A stretch of 64,000 nucleotides of DNA from Endozoicomonas euniceicola (GCF_025562755.1 NZ_CP103300.1:2536501-2600500); one strand, 5' to 3'. Shown: positions 16,255 to 25,386, counted from the first letter of the stretch. Translations and numbers: made by a program. The notes: a model not told the origin generated them from the letters alone.

Positions 16255-17729
16255 GACTTAATCCCTTGGCATGAAAGGCTTGCCCAAGAACAAATCATCT
16301 ATAAATAGATGAAGTTAACAGAGCCCTCGAGCAAGCCATGAACAAGTCTAGCCCAGAATATCTAAAACTCGCTGACCAATGTCTGAAGCAGTTTGCACAA
16401 ACATCTGAAGACGCCTTGGCTTCTCTACTCTCCACAGAGATCCTGAATGCCTTTGAGAAAAAATCGACCTCCAGAGTTAGAGATTATCCAGCCCTGAAAA
16501 CCCTTACTCTTTTTATGCGTCAGGTGTCCAATGAAGACAAGTCCTGCAGAAAGGTTCTTGTACAGGAGTCACTTGAACAAGCAGCAAATGACGAAGTGTC
16601 CGACAAAACCAAGAATGACGCCTACTGCAAAGCACGTAAACGGTTGCCGGAAGATCAGGTAAAGTCATTGTTTCAGATTTCAGGAAAACGACTGGATGAA
16701 GAAAGCCCGGAATCATGGTTGTGGCACGGTCGGCGGGTTGTTATTGCCGATGGAACCACTGCTAATATGCCTGACACGACTGAAAACCAACAGCTCTATC
16801 CCCAGTCAAAATCCCAAAAAAAAGAAGTAGGGTTCCCTACTGTCAGGATGCTTGCCTTTATCACGCTGGGAAGTGGAGCTCTCATTGAGACAGCCATGGG
16901 AGCTTGTGAGGGAAAAGGCAGTGGAGAGCAATCTCTGATGATACAAATGATCCCGAACTTGAATGCTGACGACATTGTGCTTGGCGATGCCATTTTCGAG
17001 ACGTATTTCATCCTGGCACTTTTGCTTATAGCAGGTGTTGACGGTGTTTTTGAAAAAAATGGTGCGCGTAAAATCGACTTCAGAAAATCCTTCATGAAAC
17101 TGGGAAAAAAAGATGCTTTATTCAGATTGGAGCGTCCTCCAAAACCACCCTGGATGAGCAGAGAGTTTTACGATCAGTGGACACCGGATCACCTGATTAT
17201 CCGTGCCATTAAAACGAAGAATCGTATCATCGTTACCACATTGATTGATGCAGAAGCATATCCACGCTCTGACATTAGCGCACTGTACACCAAACGCTGG
17301 AATATTGAGTTGGACTTCAGAACCATCAAAACAATTATGAATATGGAGATGTTGCGCTGTAAGACTCCAGCGATGGTGCGTAAAGAAATTTATGTTCATT
17401 TTCTGGTTTACAATTTGATACGGGCATTAATGGCGCGAGTGGCCAAAGCCACAGAGCAAGTTCCGAGGGATGTGAGCTTCAAGGCAGCAAAACAGACGCT
17501 AAATGGGGCTCGGGTTTTACTGTTATTCTGTCCAAATTGCACTCTCAACCAGGTTCAAGCTCAAATGATAGTTATCATTGGAGAACATAAAGTTGGAGAC
17601 CGACCGGGACGATCAGAACCAAGAGCTGTAAAGAGGCGACCAAAGGCATTTAAAAAGCTCCAGCACTCTAGGGCTAAAGCTCGTCAACTCAATAAGTACA
17701 AGGGGTGAGAGCTTAAGTCAGTGCCATTG
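16238..17729 (+). mobile_element. IS4-family insertion sequence, copy B (1,492 bp)
   Basis: Same terminal inverted repeats (CAATGGCACTGACTTAAG) and length as copy A. Confidence 0.92.
16338..17708 (+). CDS. IS4-family transposase (copy B)
   Basis: 456 residues, same sequence as copy A with all DDE and YREK-type residues present; presumably functional. Confidence 0.93.
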   Translation: MNKSSPEYLKLADQCLKQFAQTSEDALASLLSTEILNAFEKKSTSRVRDYPALKTLTLFMRQVSNEDKSCRKVLVQESLEQAANDEVSDKTKNDAYCKARKRLPEDQVKSLFQISGKRLDEESPESWLWHGRRVVIADGTTANMPDTTENQQLYPQSKSQKKEVGFPTVRMLAFITLGSGALIETAMGACEGKGSGEQSLMIQMIPNLNADDIVLGDAIFETYFILALLLIAGVDGVFEKNGARKIDFRKSFMKLGKKDALFRLERPPKPPWMSREFYDQWTPDHLIIRAIKTKNRIIVTTLIDAEAYPRSDISALYTKRWNIELDFRTIKTIMNMEMLRCKTPAMVRKEIYVHFLVYNLIRALMARVAKATEQVPRDVSFKAAKQTLNGARVLLLFCPNCTLNQVQAQMIVIIGEHKVGDRPGRSEPRAVKRRPKAFKKLQHSRAKARQLNKYKG

Positions 17730-17857
17730 GTGCATAGGGTACTTTTTAGCAGGTCTGGGAAACCCCATGCTTGCAATTAAATCCTAGCCCTTGTGGCGCA
17801 AGCCTTGGTGCATCAATGCCGAGCCCTCAAAAAACTGTCCACAGTATTGATCAAGAG

Positions 17858-17893
17858 AAGCTTCGAAAACCAGCCATATATCTTGAATGCCTC
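17858..17893 (+). repeat. 36-bp dispersed repeat, copy 1
   Basis: AGCTTCGAAAACCAGCCATA and the following TATCTTGAATGCCTCT occur again at about 20307-20343. Both copies follow a GATCAA(C/G)AGA context, so they are most likely pieces of the same degraded IS. Confidence 0.6.
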
Positions 17894-17910
17894 TTTACGA
17901 AATTCGCTGA

Positions 17911-18205
17911 CGTATAGAAGAGTTTCACAAGGCTTGGAAAACGGGCGCAGGCGTTAAGCGCCAGCGTATGCAAAGTGCTGATAACCTTGAGCGAATGGCA
18001 GGTGCTCTGGCTAAAATTGGAAAGCAAGAAGCTACCTGAGAAGCCGCCACCGCTGATCTGGTTGTTTCAAACCATTGCCAAGCTGGGTAGCTGGTGCGAT
18101 TCCAAGCATACAGGTCACCCCGGTTGGCTGGCTGTCTGGAAGGGGTGGGCAAAATTACAGCTCAGCGTTGAAGGCTGGCGCATAGCGCGCCAGTTCTGGG
18201 GTGTA
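17911..18205 (+). pseudogene. C-terminal remnant of a Tn5/IS50-like transposase
   Basis: Translation from 17911 gives RIEEFHKAWKTGAG, KRQRMQSADNLERMAGAL and then, in another frame, LIWLFQTIAKLGSWCD, GHPGWLAVWKGWAKLQLSVEG and WRIARQFWG. These match the end of IS4-family transposases of the Tn5 type (YREK helix, DNLERM and GRK/GEPGW...LWRGW regions). At least one frameshift. It lies directly left of the Tn7-like element. Confidence 0.75.
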
Positions 18206-18211
18206 AAGATG
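18206..18211 (+). repeat. Target duplication, left side of the Tn7-like element
   Basis: AAGATG, repeated at 21057-21062. Tn7 makes 5-bp duplications; the sixth base may be chance. Confidence 0.75.
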
Positions 18212-18275
18212 TGTGAGCAAAAAATAAAGTTGTAAAATTTTCCTAAGCTTCGTAGAAGCTGGAACCTAACAGGGG

Positions 18276-18294
18276 TAAAAATAAAGTTTTAAAA
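18276..18294 (+). repeat. Internal TnsB-like box, left end
   Basis: AAAAATAAAGTTTTAAAAC repeats the core of the terminal repeat at 18219-18238 and matches the boxes in the right end. Confidence 0.65.
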
Positions 18295-18412
18295 CACCAG
18301 CCAGAAAACATCAGCCCACAGGTCAGGCCTAATATCGCAATTCTCAGTCAGCGAGAGATAATCCTTTTCCCTGTGACTGCTCCCCACCCTATCGGGTGAG
18401 GCTTCTGATTTC

Positions 18413-19585
18413 TTAGGCAGCAACCGACAGTATGCCGGATTTACGCAAGCCTCCATCAGCAGAAACGGACAGTCCTTCCGCCTTTAATTTCAATATGCCT
18501 TGCTTCTTGATATTGCGAGCTGCATTAATATCCCGGTCATGGATAGCACCACAGCTACACTCCCATGATCGGATTCTCAATGGCATTTTTTCCTGTTTCA
18601 AATCGCAGACTGAGCAAGTTTTAGAGGATGCAAACCACTGGTCTATCTTCACCAGATGTTTACCTTCCTGCTTTGCCTTGTATTCGAGTTTGGTTATCAG
18701 TGAGTGCCAGCCAGCATCAGCAATAGAACGTGCAAGACGCTTGTTCTTGAGCATGTTTTTAACTTTCAGTGTCTCCACAATTACCGCTTGGTTTTCGTCG
18801 ATGAGTTGTTTTGATAGCTTATGCTGAAAATCATTACGGGCAAAGGCTACACGCTCATGCGCCTTTGCCACCAATAAACGGGCTTTGTGCCTACCTTTTG
18901 AGCCTTTCTTGCAGCGAGATAGAGCCTGTTGTTTTCTTTTCAGGTTACGTTGTGCTTTTTTCAGAAAGCGAGGATTGCCAGTCTTATGGCCGGTACTGGT
19001 GATAGCCAGATCAGTAATCCCCATATCAACACCGACAACCTGATTAGCTTCAAGATTATCAATCTGTTTTGGTTGTTCCTGGGTATCATCAGCCAATATG
19101 GAGGCAAAATACTTGCCGGTTAGCGTTCTGCTCAGGGTGATAGACTTCACCTTACCCACTATTTCACGATGCACTTTAGCCTTTATGGGCTTGCACTTGG
19201 GGATTTTTATCCAGTTATCGCCCACAGAGACAGACGTACAATGGTAGCTACTTTGCTTGCCATGCTTTTTCTTGAAGCGAGGAAATCTTGCCTGCAATTT
19301 GGGATTGAAAAAGTTTTGAAAGGCCGTATCCAGATTGATAGTGGCCTGTTGCAGTGCAATAGAGTCAGCGTTTTTCAGCCATGAGTACTTTCGGCTTTTC
19401 TTGGCTTTTGCCAGCAAGGGCTTCAGGTGTTTTTTGGGAGAAAGGCTCTGCCCACGAACCTTGTAATAATGAACCTTAATAGCCAGGGCCTTGTTCCATA
19501 CGAACCGCACAGCATCAAACTGACGGTCCAGAAATTCCGCCTGCTCTGATGTTGGATAGATTCGTACTTTGGTGGCTCTCAGCAT
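18413..19585 (-). CDS. tnpB: RNA-guided endonuclease TnpB (IS605 OrfB), copy 1
   Basis: 390 residues. RuvC residues: Asp in GVDMGITDLAITS, Glu in AVIVETLKVKNM, Asp in CGAIHDRDINAARN; zinc finger CSVCDLKQEK...WECSCG. The N-terminal HTH-like region begins MLRATKVRIYPTSEQAEFLD. TnpB proteins use a right-end RNA (omegaRNA), overlapping the 3' end of the gene, as guide; here that RNA would read leftwards past 18373 into the flanking host DNA. All catalytic residues are present. Confidence 0.92.
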   Translation of the reverse strand: MLRATKVRIYPTSEQAEFLDRQFDAVRFVWNKALAIKVHYYKVRGQSLSPKKHLKPLLAKAKKSRKYSWLKNADSIALQQATINLDTAFQNFFNPKLQARFPRFKKKHGKQSSYHCTSVSVGDNWIKIPKCKPIKAKVHREIVGKVKSITLSRTLTGKYFASILADDTQEQPKQIDNLEANQVVGVDMGITDLAITSTGHKTGNPRFLKKAQRNLKRKQQALSRCKKGSKGRHKARLLVAKAHERVAFARNDFQHKLSKQLIDENQAVIVETLKVKNMLKNKRLARSIADAGWHSLITKLEYKAKQEGKHLVKIDQWFASSKTCSVCDLKQEKMPLRIRSWECSCGAIHDRDINAARNIKKQGILKLKAEGLSVSADGGLRKSGILSVAA

Positions 19586-19650
19586 GGAATGTTATTTCAG
19601 TGCTCATTAATATAAGCTCTATATTACAGGTATTTGAAAGAGGTTTTCAA

Positions 19651-20079
19651 GTGAGCACACACAATAAAGATTTGCTTAAAGGGTATCTTCGCAAACGACA
19701 TAGCGTTACCAAGCTGGTTGTTCATTTGGTGTTCACGACAAAGTACAGGCGAAAGCTTTTTGATGGCTATATGATCAAGCAGTTACGGGAGTCGTTCGAG
19801 AGTGCATGTGAAAAACTGGAATGCCAGTTACTTGAAATGGATGGCGAAAAAGATCACGTACACCTGTTGGTGGCCTACCCACCAAAACTGGCTATCAGTG
19901 TCATGGTAAATAATCTCAAATCAACATCATCAAGACGGTTGCGAATGCTGAATACCCACCTTACTGCTCAGAGCAAAGCAGGCTTAATGTGGTCAAGGTC
20001 TTACTTTGCTTGCAGTGCTGGCGGTGCAACTATCGAGACTCTGAAGGACTACGTTAATAGCCAGAGTACACCAGATTGA
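19651..20079 (+). CDS. tnpA: IS200/IS605 Y1 transposase TnpA, copy 1
   Basis: 142 residues from GTG 19651, preceded by GAGAGG-like purines; an in-frame ATG at 19576 or the track start further up would overlap tnpB without a ribosome site. HUH motif in DHVHLLVAYPP and the nucleophilic Tyr in ETLKDYVNSQ. Catalyses single-strand excision and insertion of the element. Confidence 0.9.
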   Translation: MSTHNKDLLKGYLRKRHSVTKLVVHLVFTTKYRRKLFDGYMIKQLRESFESACEKLECQLLEMDGEKDHVHLLVAYPPKLAISVMVNNLKSTSSRRLRMLNTHLTAQSKAGLMWSRSYFACSAGGATIETLKDYVNSQSTPD

Positions 20080-20157
20080 TGGCGGAAGGCTCTGCGCCTT
20101 CCCGTCTTATATCCCCGCCCGCATTGGGCGAGGGTTTACGACGATTTTGCTAAAAAA

Positions 20158-20580
20158 GTGATTCCCCAAAAATAAAAAAAGGGCGCGATTTTGGCACCCT
20201 TTACTACGCCGAGAGATTAGTTCGACGTAGGATATTTGGCAACTATCTCTAGCTGCCTGTGTAGCTACAATGAGAAGTCTAGGGCTATGTAGCAAAAAGA
20301 TCAACAGAAGCTTCGAAAACCAGCCATATATCTTGAATGCCTCTGCCAAACTACTTCAGACAGTAACTGTTATCGACTTTAAGCAGAATCAATAAAAAAT
20401 TTTGCTATATAAAATAAATTTATATAGCTTTTTATACGCACCCTAACGAAAGAAAACCGCTACCACATCAACCTTTTGTAAGCATCTACTGCTAGGAGCC
20501 TGTCGGACTGGCACCCACAGGCTTCACGTCGAGATTTTTTGACCTCACTGGCCTCAGGGGCTCTTATCTGCCTTCAAAGG
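20158..20580. other. Non-coding interior of the Tn7-like element
   Basis: No gene. It contains the second copy of the 36-bp dispersed repeat (about 20307-20343) and, near 20498-20530, an IS-end-like stretch (AGGAGCCTGTCGGACTGGC) next to the point where tnsA is cut. Probably debris of one or two IS insertions. Confidence 0.45.
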
Positions 20581-20973
20581 TCAGTCATTTGTTGTCAGCA
20601 CTGCGTCATAACCAGTATCCCGCTCCCACGTGTAGTTGATACCTGCATCCTTGGTAATTTGGAAAGTGGCCAGGTGGTTAAGAGGAAACTGTTCTTGAAT
20701 ATCAACGACAATGTTCGACCATTCGAGGAGGTAAAAATATTGTTTTTCGAGCTTTGAGAGGAAATGGTGGGGACTGAGGCCAGTTTTCCAGCCTGGCGCT
20801 CGTGTGGTAAGACCGATGGAATTAATTTCGTGTGCCCGAATCCAGGGAAGGTAACTTTTTCCTGAACCCTGTCCACGACCTTGGGACTGTAACGCCTCAA
20901 TCTCTTCCTGATTGAAGCAATATTTCCGCTTCACCATATCAGAGGCTCCGGTGTATGGCCTGAGATAAACCAT
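20581..20973 (-). pseudogene. tnsA: tnsA endonuclease, N-terminal fragment
   Basis: 130 codons matching the N-terminal domain of Tn7 TnsA: VKRKYCFNQEEIEALQSQGRG, YLPWIRAHEINSIGLTTRAPG, HHFLSKLEKQYFYLLEW, VVDIQEQFPL and the start of the TTD block. TnsA cuts the 5' strands of the transposon together with TnsB. The full protein is about 270 residues; this copy stops at TTND and lacks the rest of the catalytic core and the TnsC-binding domain. It starts about 80 bp inside the glmS-proximal end. Confidence 0.88.
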
Positions 20974-20988
20974 ACACCTGCCTCTTTT

Positions 20989-21056
20989 CGTTTTAAAACT
21001 ATTTTTTATGTTTTAAAACTTTATTTTGAGTTTTAGAACTTTATTTTTTGCTCACA
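20989..21056 (-). repeat. Right end of Tn7-like element with three TnsB-like boxes
   Basis: Three adjoining AT-rich boxes of about 20 bp, each with the core TAAAGTTTTAAAAC or close variants, ending in the terminal TGTGAGC (minus strand). The glmS-proximal end of Tn7 relatives is known to carry several abutting TnsB sites, whereas the left end has spaced sites, as here. Confidence 0.75.
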
Positions 21057-21082
21057 AAGATGTGATAAAGAGATAGCTGAAA

Positions 21083-22915
21083 TTATTCCACCGTAACACT
21101 CTTAGCCAGGTTACGAGGCTGGTCAACATCTGTACCCTTGATGATGGCCACGAAGTAAGACAACAGCTGCAAAGGAATGGTATACAAAATCGGCGCAACG
21201 ATCTCCGGCACCTGGTCCACAGGCAGAACCTTCATGCCTTCGGCTTCATTCACCCTGGAGTCACGGTCTGCAAATACATACAGCTGACCGCCACGGGCGC
21301 GAACCTCTTCCATATTGGATTTCAGTTTTTCCAGCAGGTCGTTGTTTGGCGCTACCACGATGACCGGCATATCGTCGTCTATCAGAGCCAGCGGGCCGTG
21401 CTTGAGTTCACCGGCGGCGTAGGCTTCAGCATGAATGTAGGAAATTTCCTTTAGCTTCAGCGCACCTTCCATGGCAATCGGGTACTGGGTGCCACGCCCC
21501 AGGAACAGACTGTGATGTTTGTGCGCAAAGTCTTCCGCCATCGCCTCAATATCGTCACTCAGTGTCAGAGTATCTTTGATGTGATGTGGCAATTCCCGCA
21601 GCGCCTTAACAATCTCGGCTTCTTGCGCTTCCGTCATACCGGTGTGGCGACCCACCGCAGTCACCAGCATCAGCAAGGCGGTCAACTGAGTGGTAAATGC
21701 TTTGGTCGACGCTACGCCAATCTCTGCCCCTGCACGGGTCATCAGTGCCATATCCGATTCACGCACCATAGACGACCCCGGTACGTTACAGATGCTCAGG
21801 GACGCCATGTAACCCTGTTCTTTAGCCAGCTGCAAGGCAGCCAGGGTGTCAGCGGTTTCGCCAGACTGGGAAATGGTGACGAACAGGCAGTTGTCCGGCA
21901 CAAAGAACTTTCTGTAACGGAACTCGGAAGCAATTTCTACACGACACGGGATGCCTGCCAGCTCCTCGAACCAGTAACGGGCGACCATAGCACCGTGATA
22001 ACTGGTGCCACAGGCAACAATTTGTACGGCTTTGGTTTTGCTGAGAATATCCAGACCTTCTTTACCCAGGTTGTCCAGATTAAGCTTCTGTTCACCCAGA
22101 CGACCTTCCAGTGTATTGGCAATGGCATCTGGCTGTTCGTGAATCTCTTTCAGCATGTAGTGGCGGTACTGGCCTTTATCACCGGCATCGTGCTCAATGT
22201 CACTTTCTTTGGCGGCACGTTGAACCGCGTTCCCCTTGTCATCAAAAACAGAAATGCTGGTGCGGGTGATTTCAGCGACATCGCCTTCTTCCAGAAACAT
22301 AAAGCGACGGGTGACCGGGAATAACGCCAGCTGGTCAGAAGCGATAAAGTTTTCACCCAGACCCAGGCCAATCACCAGTGGGCTGCCAGAACGGGCAACG
22401 ATCAGGCGCTCAGTATCGGCACGATCCATCACCACCATGCCGTAAGCACCTTCCAGCTTCTCTACCGCTTTCTGAACGGCTTCCAGCAAGGTAGAGGAAG
22501 ATTTCTGCTTAAGGTTGACCAGGTGGGCAATCACTTCGGTATCAGTGTCTGAAGTGAAGACATAACCTTCACCCTTCAGGAAGGTTCGCAACGCTTCATG
22601 GTTTTCAATAATGCCGTTATGAACCACAGCAATATCTTCACCGGAGACATGAGGGTGAGCGTTGCGCTCATTCGGCTCACCGTGGGTTGCCCAGCGAGTA
22701 TGGGCAATACCTGTACCGCCAGGAGCGGGCGTTTCAGCGATAGCGTCAGCCAGTTCCGCCACCTTACCGGTACGACGGACACGTTGTAGTTCACCCTGAG
22801 CGTCAACAATAGCAACGCCTGCGGAGTCATAGCCCCGGTACTCCAGACGACGAAGTCCTTCTAAAAGGATAGGGGCCACATCCCTTTGCGCTACAGCGCC
22901 AACAATTCCGCACAT
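21083..22915 (-). CDS. glmS: Glutamine-fructose-6-phosphate aminotransferase
   Basis: Makes glucosamine-6-phosphate from fructose-6-phosphate and glutamine, the first step to UDP-GlcNAc. 610 residues, full length. N-terminal glutaminase MCGIVGAVAQRDVAP with catalytic Cys2 and RRLEYRGYDSAG; two SIS domains with ACGTSYHGAMVARYW, SQSGETADTLAAL and GRGTQYPIAMEGALKLKE; C-terminal PRNLAKSVTVE. The 3' end is the known TnsD recognition site, and a Tn7-like relic lies 26 bp behind it. It lies 26 bp after glmU, forming an operon. Confidence 0.98.
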   Translation of the reverse strand: MCGIVGAVAQRDVAPILLEGLRRLEYRGYDSAGVAIVDAQGELQRVRRTGKVAELADAIAETPAPGGTGIAHTRWATHGEPNERNAHPHVSGEDIAVVHNGIIENHEALRTFLKGEGYVFTSDTDTEVIAHLVNLKQKSSSTLLEAVQKAVEKLEGAYGMVVMDRADTERLIVARSGSPLVIGLGLGENFIASDQLALFPVTRRFMFLEEGDVAEITRTSISVFDDKGNAVQRAAKESDIEHDAGDKGQYRHYMLKEIHEQPDAIANTLEGRLGEQKLNLDNLGKEGLDILSKTKAVQIVACGTSYHGAMVARYWFEELAGIPCRVEIASEFRYRKFFVPDNCLFVTISQSGETADTLAALQLAKEQGYMASLSICNVPGSSMVRESDMALMTRAGAEIGVASTKAFTTQLTALLMLVTAVGRHTGMTEAQEAEIVKALRELPHHIKDTLTLSDDIEAMAEDFAHKHHSLFLGRGTQYPIAMEGALKLKEISYIHAEAYAAGELKHGPLALIDDDMPVIVVAPNNDLLEKLKSNMEEVRARGGQLYVFADRDSRVNEAEGMKVLPVDQVPEIVAPILYTIPLQLLSYFVAIIKGTDVDQPRNLAKSVTVE

Positions 22916-22941
22916 AAATTTTTACCTTGAATATCTGTCGT

Positions 22942-24318
22942 TTATACTTTTTTTACCGGACGTTCCCAGCCATCAACATTTCGCTGCCGGGCTCGTCCCA
23001 CAGCCAGCTGATTATCCTCAACCGTTTTTGTGATCACGGACCCGGCACCGGTGGTTGCACCCTTGCCAACAGCGACCGGTGCGACCAGGGAACTGTTTGT
23101 ACCGATAAAAGCATCGTCACCGATAACGGTCTGATGCTTGTTTGCACCATCGTAATTACAGGTCACTACACCAGCACCGACGTTTACACCGGAACCAATT
23201 TCAGCATCACCCACATAGCTGAGGTGGTTCACTTTGCTGCCTGCGCCAACGTTGGCTTTTTTAATTTCTACAAAGTTGCCCACTCTGGCTTTTTCCGCCA
23301 GATTGGCACCCGGACGCAGTCGTGCAAAAGGACCTACTTCACAGCCTGCGGCAACCACCGCATTTTCAAGAATAGAGTGAGCCTTGATAACCGCACCTTC
23401 ACCCACTTTGGAGTTACGAATAATGCAGCCGGGCTCGATAGTGACGTTGTCTGCCAGTTCCACGTCGCCTTCCAGCACCACGTTAATATCAAGGAAAATA
23501 TCGTGTCCGGTTTTGATGTTGCCACGAATATCCAGGCGGGCAGGGTCAACAATAGTGACACCGGATGTCATCAGGCTGATGGCCTGCTCTTTTTGCAGAG
23601 CCCGTTCCAGTTCAGTCAGCTGAACGCGGCTGTTTACCCCTTCAACTTCCGTTGCTTTCTGAGGCTGAACATGGACAACCGGAGTATCTTCCTCAACCGC
23701 TTTGGCAACCACATCGGTCAGGTAATATTCCTTCTGGGCATTGTTGTTATCCAGCCCCATTACCCAGTCACCCAGCTTTTTGCCGGGAATGGCCATGATG
23801 CCGGTGTTGACTTCGTTGATGGCCAGCTGCTCTGGCGTTGAATCCTTATCTTCAACAATGGCCTGCACACTGCCAAAGCCATCCCGAACAATACGACCAT
23901 AGCCTGATGGGTTAGGCAGGTTAATGGTCAGCAGTCCCAGACGCTCACCGTTGCTGGCGGCAAGCAGCGATTCAAGGGTGGAAGCATTAATGAGGGGAAC
24001 ATCACCATAAAGCACCAGAACCACATCAGCGTCTTTGCACCCCGGAACGGTCTGCTGCACCGCATGCCCCGTCCCCAGCTGTTCGGTCTGTTCAACCCAG
24101 TTCAGGTCATAATGCCCCAGAGCCTCTTTTACCTTTTCAGCCCCGTGACCAATGACCACATGAATCTCGCCTTTGCCAATCCTTTTTTGAGTTTTTTGTG
24201 CGCTCAGAATAACGTGTTCAAGCATCGGCTTGCCTGCTATCGGGTGCAACACTTTTGGCAGGCTGGATTTCATGCGGCTGCCCTGTCCGGCAGCAAGAAT
24301 GACAATATCGGCTCTCAT
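22942..24318 (-). CDS. glmU: Bifunctional GlcNAc-1-P uridyltransferase / GlcN-1-P acetyltransferase
   Basis: 458 residues. N-terminal nucleotidyltransferase with AAGQGSRMKSSLPKVLHPIAG and VLVLYGDVPLI; C-terminal left-handed beta-helix acetyltransferase with repeated hexads, GPFARLRPGANL, NFVEIKKANVG, NHLSYVGDAEIG and GAGVVTCNYDGANKHQT. It supplies UDP-GlcNAc for peptidoglycan and LPS. First gene of glmU-glmS. Confidence 0.98.
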   Translation of the reverse strand: MRADIVILAAGQGSRMKSSLPKVLHPIAGKPMLEHVILSAQKTQKRIGKGEIHVVIGHGAEKVKEALGHYDLNWVEQTEQLGTGHAVQQTVPGCKDADVVLVLYGDVPLINASTLESLLAASNGERLGLLTINLPNPSGYGRIVRDGFGSVQAIVEDKDSTPEQLAINEVNTGIMAIPGKKLGDWVMGLDNNNAQKEYYLTDVVAKAVEEDTPVVHVQPQKATEVEGVNSRVQLTELERALQKEQAISLMTSGVTIVDPARLDIRGNIKTGHDIFLDINVVLEGDVELADNVTIEPGCIIRNSKVGEGAVIKAHSILENAVVAAGCEVGPFARLRPGANLAEKARVGNFVEIKKANVGAGSKVNHLSYVGDAEIGSGVNVGAGVVTCNYDGANKHQTVIGDDAFIGTNSSLVAPVAVGKGATTGAGSVITKTVEDNQLAVGRARQRNVDGWERPVKKV

Positions 24319-24627
24319 GGGTGGTACCTTGCAATGCGTTTTTGCACTCCGCTGCTTCTATATGTCGCCTGTATCACTAAAAACAGTAGCCTGACGAAAC
24401 CATAGGGCTTCATCACAACTATTTACCTGAAAACCAGTTACCCGGCAAAACTGAGGGAAAGCAAATGATCTGTCAGAAACAGTTTGTTAAAAGCAGCGTG
24501 AGTCGTAATTCGGTATTATCAGAAATATTTGTCATTTTATTTTGTGACACTTCCTGACCGTAACTTTTTTAGCTTATCCTATAGCAACTTAAATACAACC
24601 GTGTTTGTCATTAAAAAATTGACAATT

Positions 24628-25368
24628 ATGAAACTTGAAATACTGGAACAACTGGGGCTGAGCGCCCGTGAAGTCAGCATTTACCTGGCTCTGTTAAAAA
24701 TGGGTATGGCCTCTATACGGGATATTGCTGACGAAGCGGGTATTAACCGTGGCACGACCTATGAAACGCTAAAGGGTCTGACAGGCAGGGGCATTGTCAG
24801 CTATTTCCCCAAAGGAAAGCGACGGATTTTCTGCGCGGAGCCGCCGGAAAGGCTGCTGGAACTGGCAGAGGAAAAGCGACAATCTCTTGAGCAGGGCATT
24901 GAAGAGATGAAACATTCCCTGATTCCACAGCTGAACCACCTTAAGCCTGATTTTAATCCGGGCAATGTTCGCTTTTACGAAGGTGACGCTGGTATTGAGT
25001 TGGTGCTGAAGGACATTCTTAATACAGTCGAACAGCAGGAAGGCAAACAGTATTCGGTGTTTTCGTCCAAACCCATTCGTCAGCATCTGTACCGGCCATT
25101 CCCAAACTACACCCAGCAGCGCATTCGCAAACAAATCAATGTGCGGGTGATCGCCATCGGAGAGGGTGGGGAAGATGCCAGACTGTCTGAACGCAAGTGG
25201 ATTGACGCCAAAGGAAAGATAGATGCCAGCTATATTGCCATCTACCCGCCAAAAGTCGCCATGATTTCACTGGCCTCCCGGAACTATCCTGTTGCCGTAG
25301 TGATTGACTCCTGCGAAATCGCCAGCACCCAGCAAATCATCTTTGATACGCTGTGGAATACTCTGTAA
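24628..25368 (+). CDS. TrmB-family transcriptional regulator
   Basis: 246 residues from ATG 24628 (the frame is open from 24529, but the extension is not conserved in type). N-terminal winged helix typical of TrmB: LEQLGLSAREVSIYLALLKMG, SIRDIADEAGINRGTTYETLKGLTGRGIVSY. A coiled stretch (ERLLELAEEKRQSLEQGIEEMKH) follows, then a C-terminal effector domain of unknown ligand. TrmB proteins often regulate sugar metabolism; the place next to glmU is suggestive only. No strong ribosome site is seen. Confidence 0.8.
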   Translation: MKLEILEQLGLSAREVSIYLALLKMGMASIRDIADEAGINRGTTYETLKGLTGRGIVSYFPKGKRRIFCAEPPERLLELAEEKRQSLEQGIEEMKHSLIPQLNHLKPDFNPGNVRFYEGDAGIELVLKDILNTVEQQEGKQYSVFSSKPIRQHLYRPFPNYTQQRIRKQINVRVIAIGEGGEDARLSERKWIDAKGKIDASYIAIYPPKVAMISLASRNYPVAVVIDSCEIASTQQIIFDTLWNTL

Positions 25369-25386
25369 ACCTGTCTACTATTCGAT

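Larger units (their letters stand above)
15623..17729 (+). repeat. 2,107-bp repeat unit, copy B
   Basis: Same structure, length and orientation as 10598-12704. Its left edge cuts hipA. Its right flank is GTGCATAGGG, the reverse complement of the right flank of copy A. Confidence 0.9.
18373..20157. mobile_element. IS200/IS605-family element, copy 1 (1,785 bp)
   Basis: Divergent tnpA and tnpB between hairpin-bearing ends: CACCC-TATC-GGGTG near the left edge and CGCCC-GCATT-GGGCG near the right. The same 1,785 bp recurs at 50278-52062. The element has no inverted repeats or target duplications, as expected for this single-strand peel-and-paste family. Confidence 0.9.
18212..21056 (-). mobile_element. 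Decayed Tn7-like transposon at attTn7 (2,845 bp)
   Basis: The two ends are perfect 20-bp inverted repeats (TGTGAGCAAAAAATAAAGTT), starting with TGT as in Tn7 relatives, and AAGATG flanks both sides. The right end lies 26 bp beyond the glmS stop codon, the classical attTn7 position. Repeated AT-rich boxes ending GTTTTAAAAC lie at both ends, as expected for TnsB sites. A tnsA fragment reads away from the glmS-proximal end, exactly as in Tn7. tnsB, tnsC, tnsD and any cargo are gone; an IS605-type element occupies most of the interior. The element is not autonomous any more. Confidence 0.88.

Noticed and set aside
17858..20343. The 36-bp dispersed repeat as a CRISPR or attachment site
   Set aside because: Only two copies about 2.4 kb apart without spacers, both next to IS debris; better explained as pieces of one degraded IS.
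21512..22324. Plus-strand open frame (270 codons) opposite glmS
   Set aside because: Antisense shadow of glmS with no recognisable domain.
22927..23841. Long plus-strand open frame (304 codons) opposite glmU
   Set aside because: No family, no ribosome site, and the opposite strand encodes a clear full-length glmU; a shadow of its codon bias.
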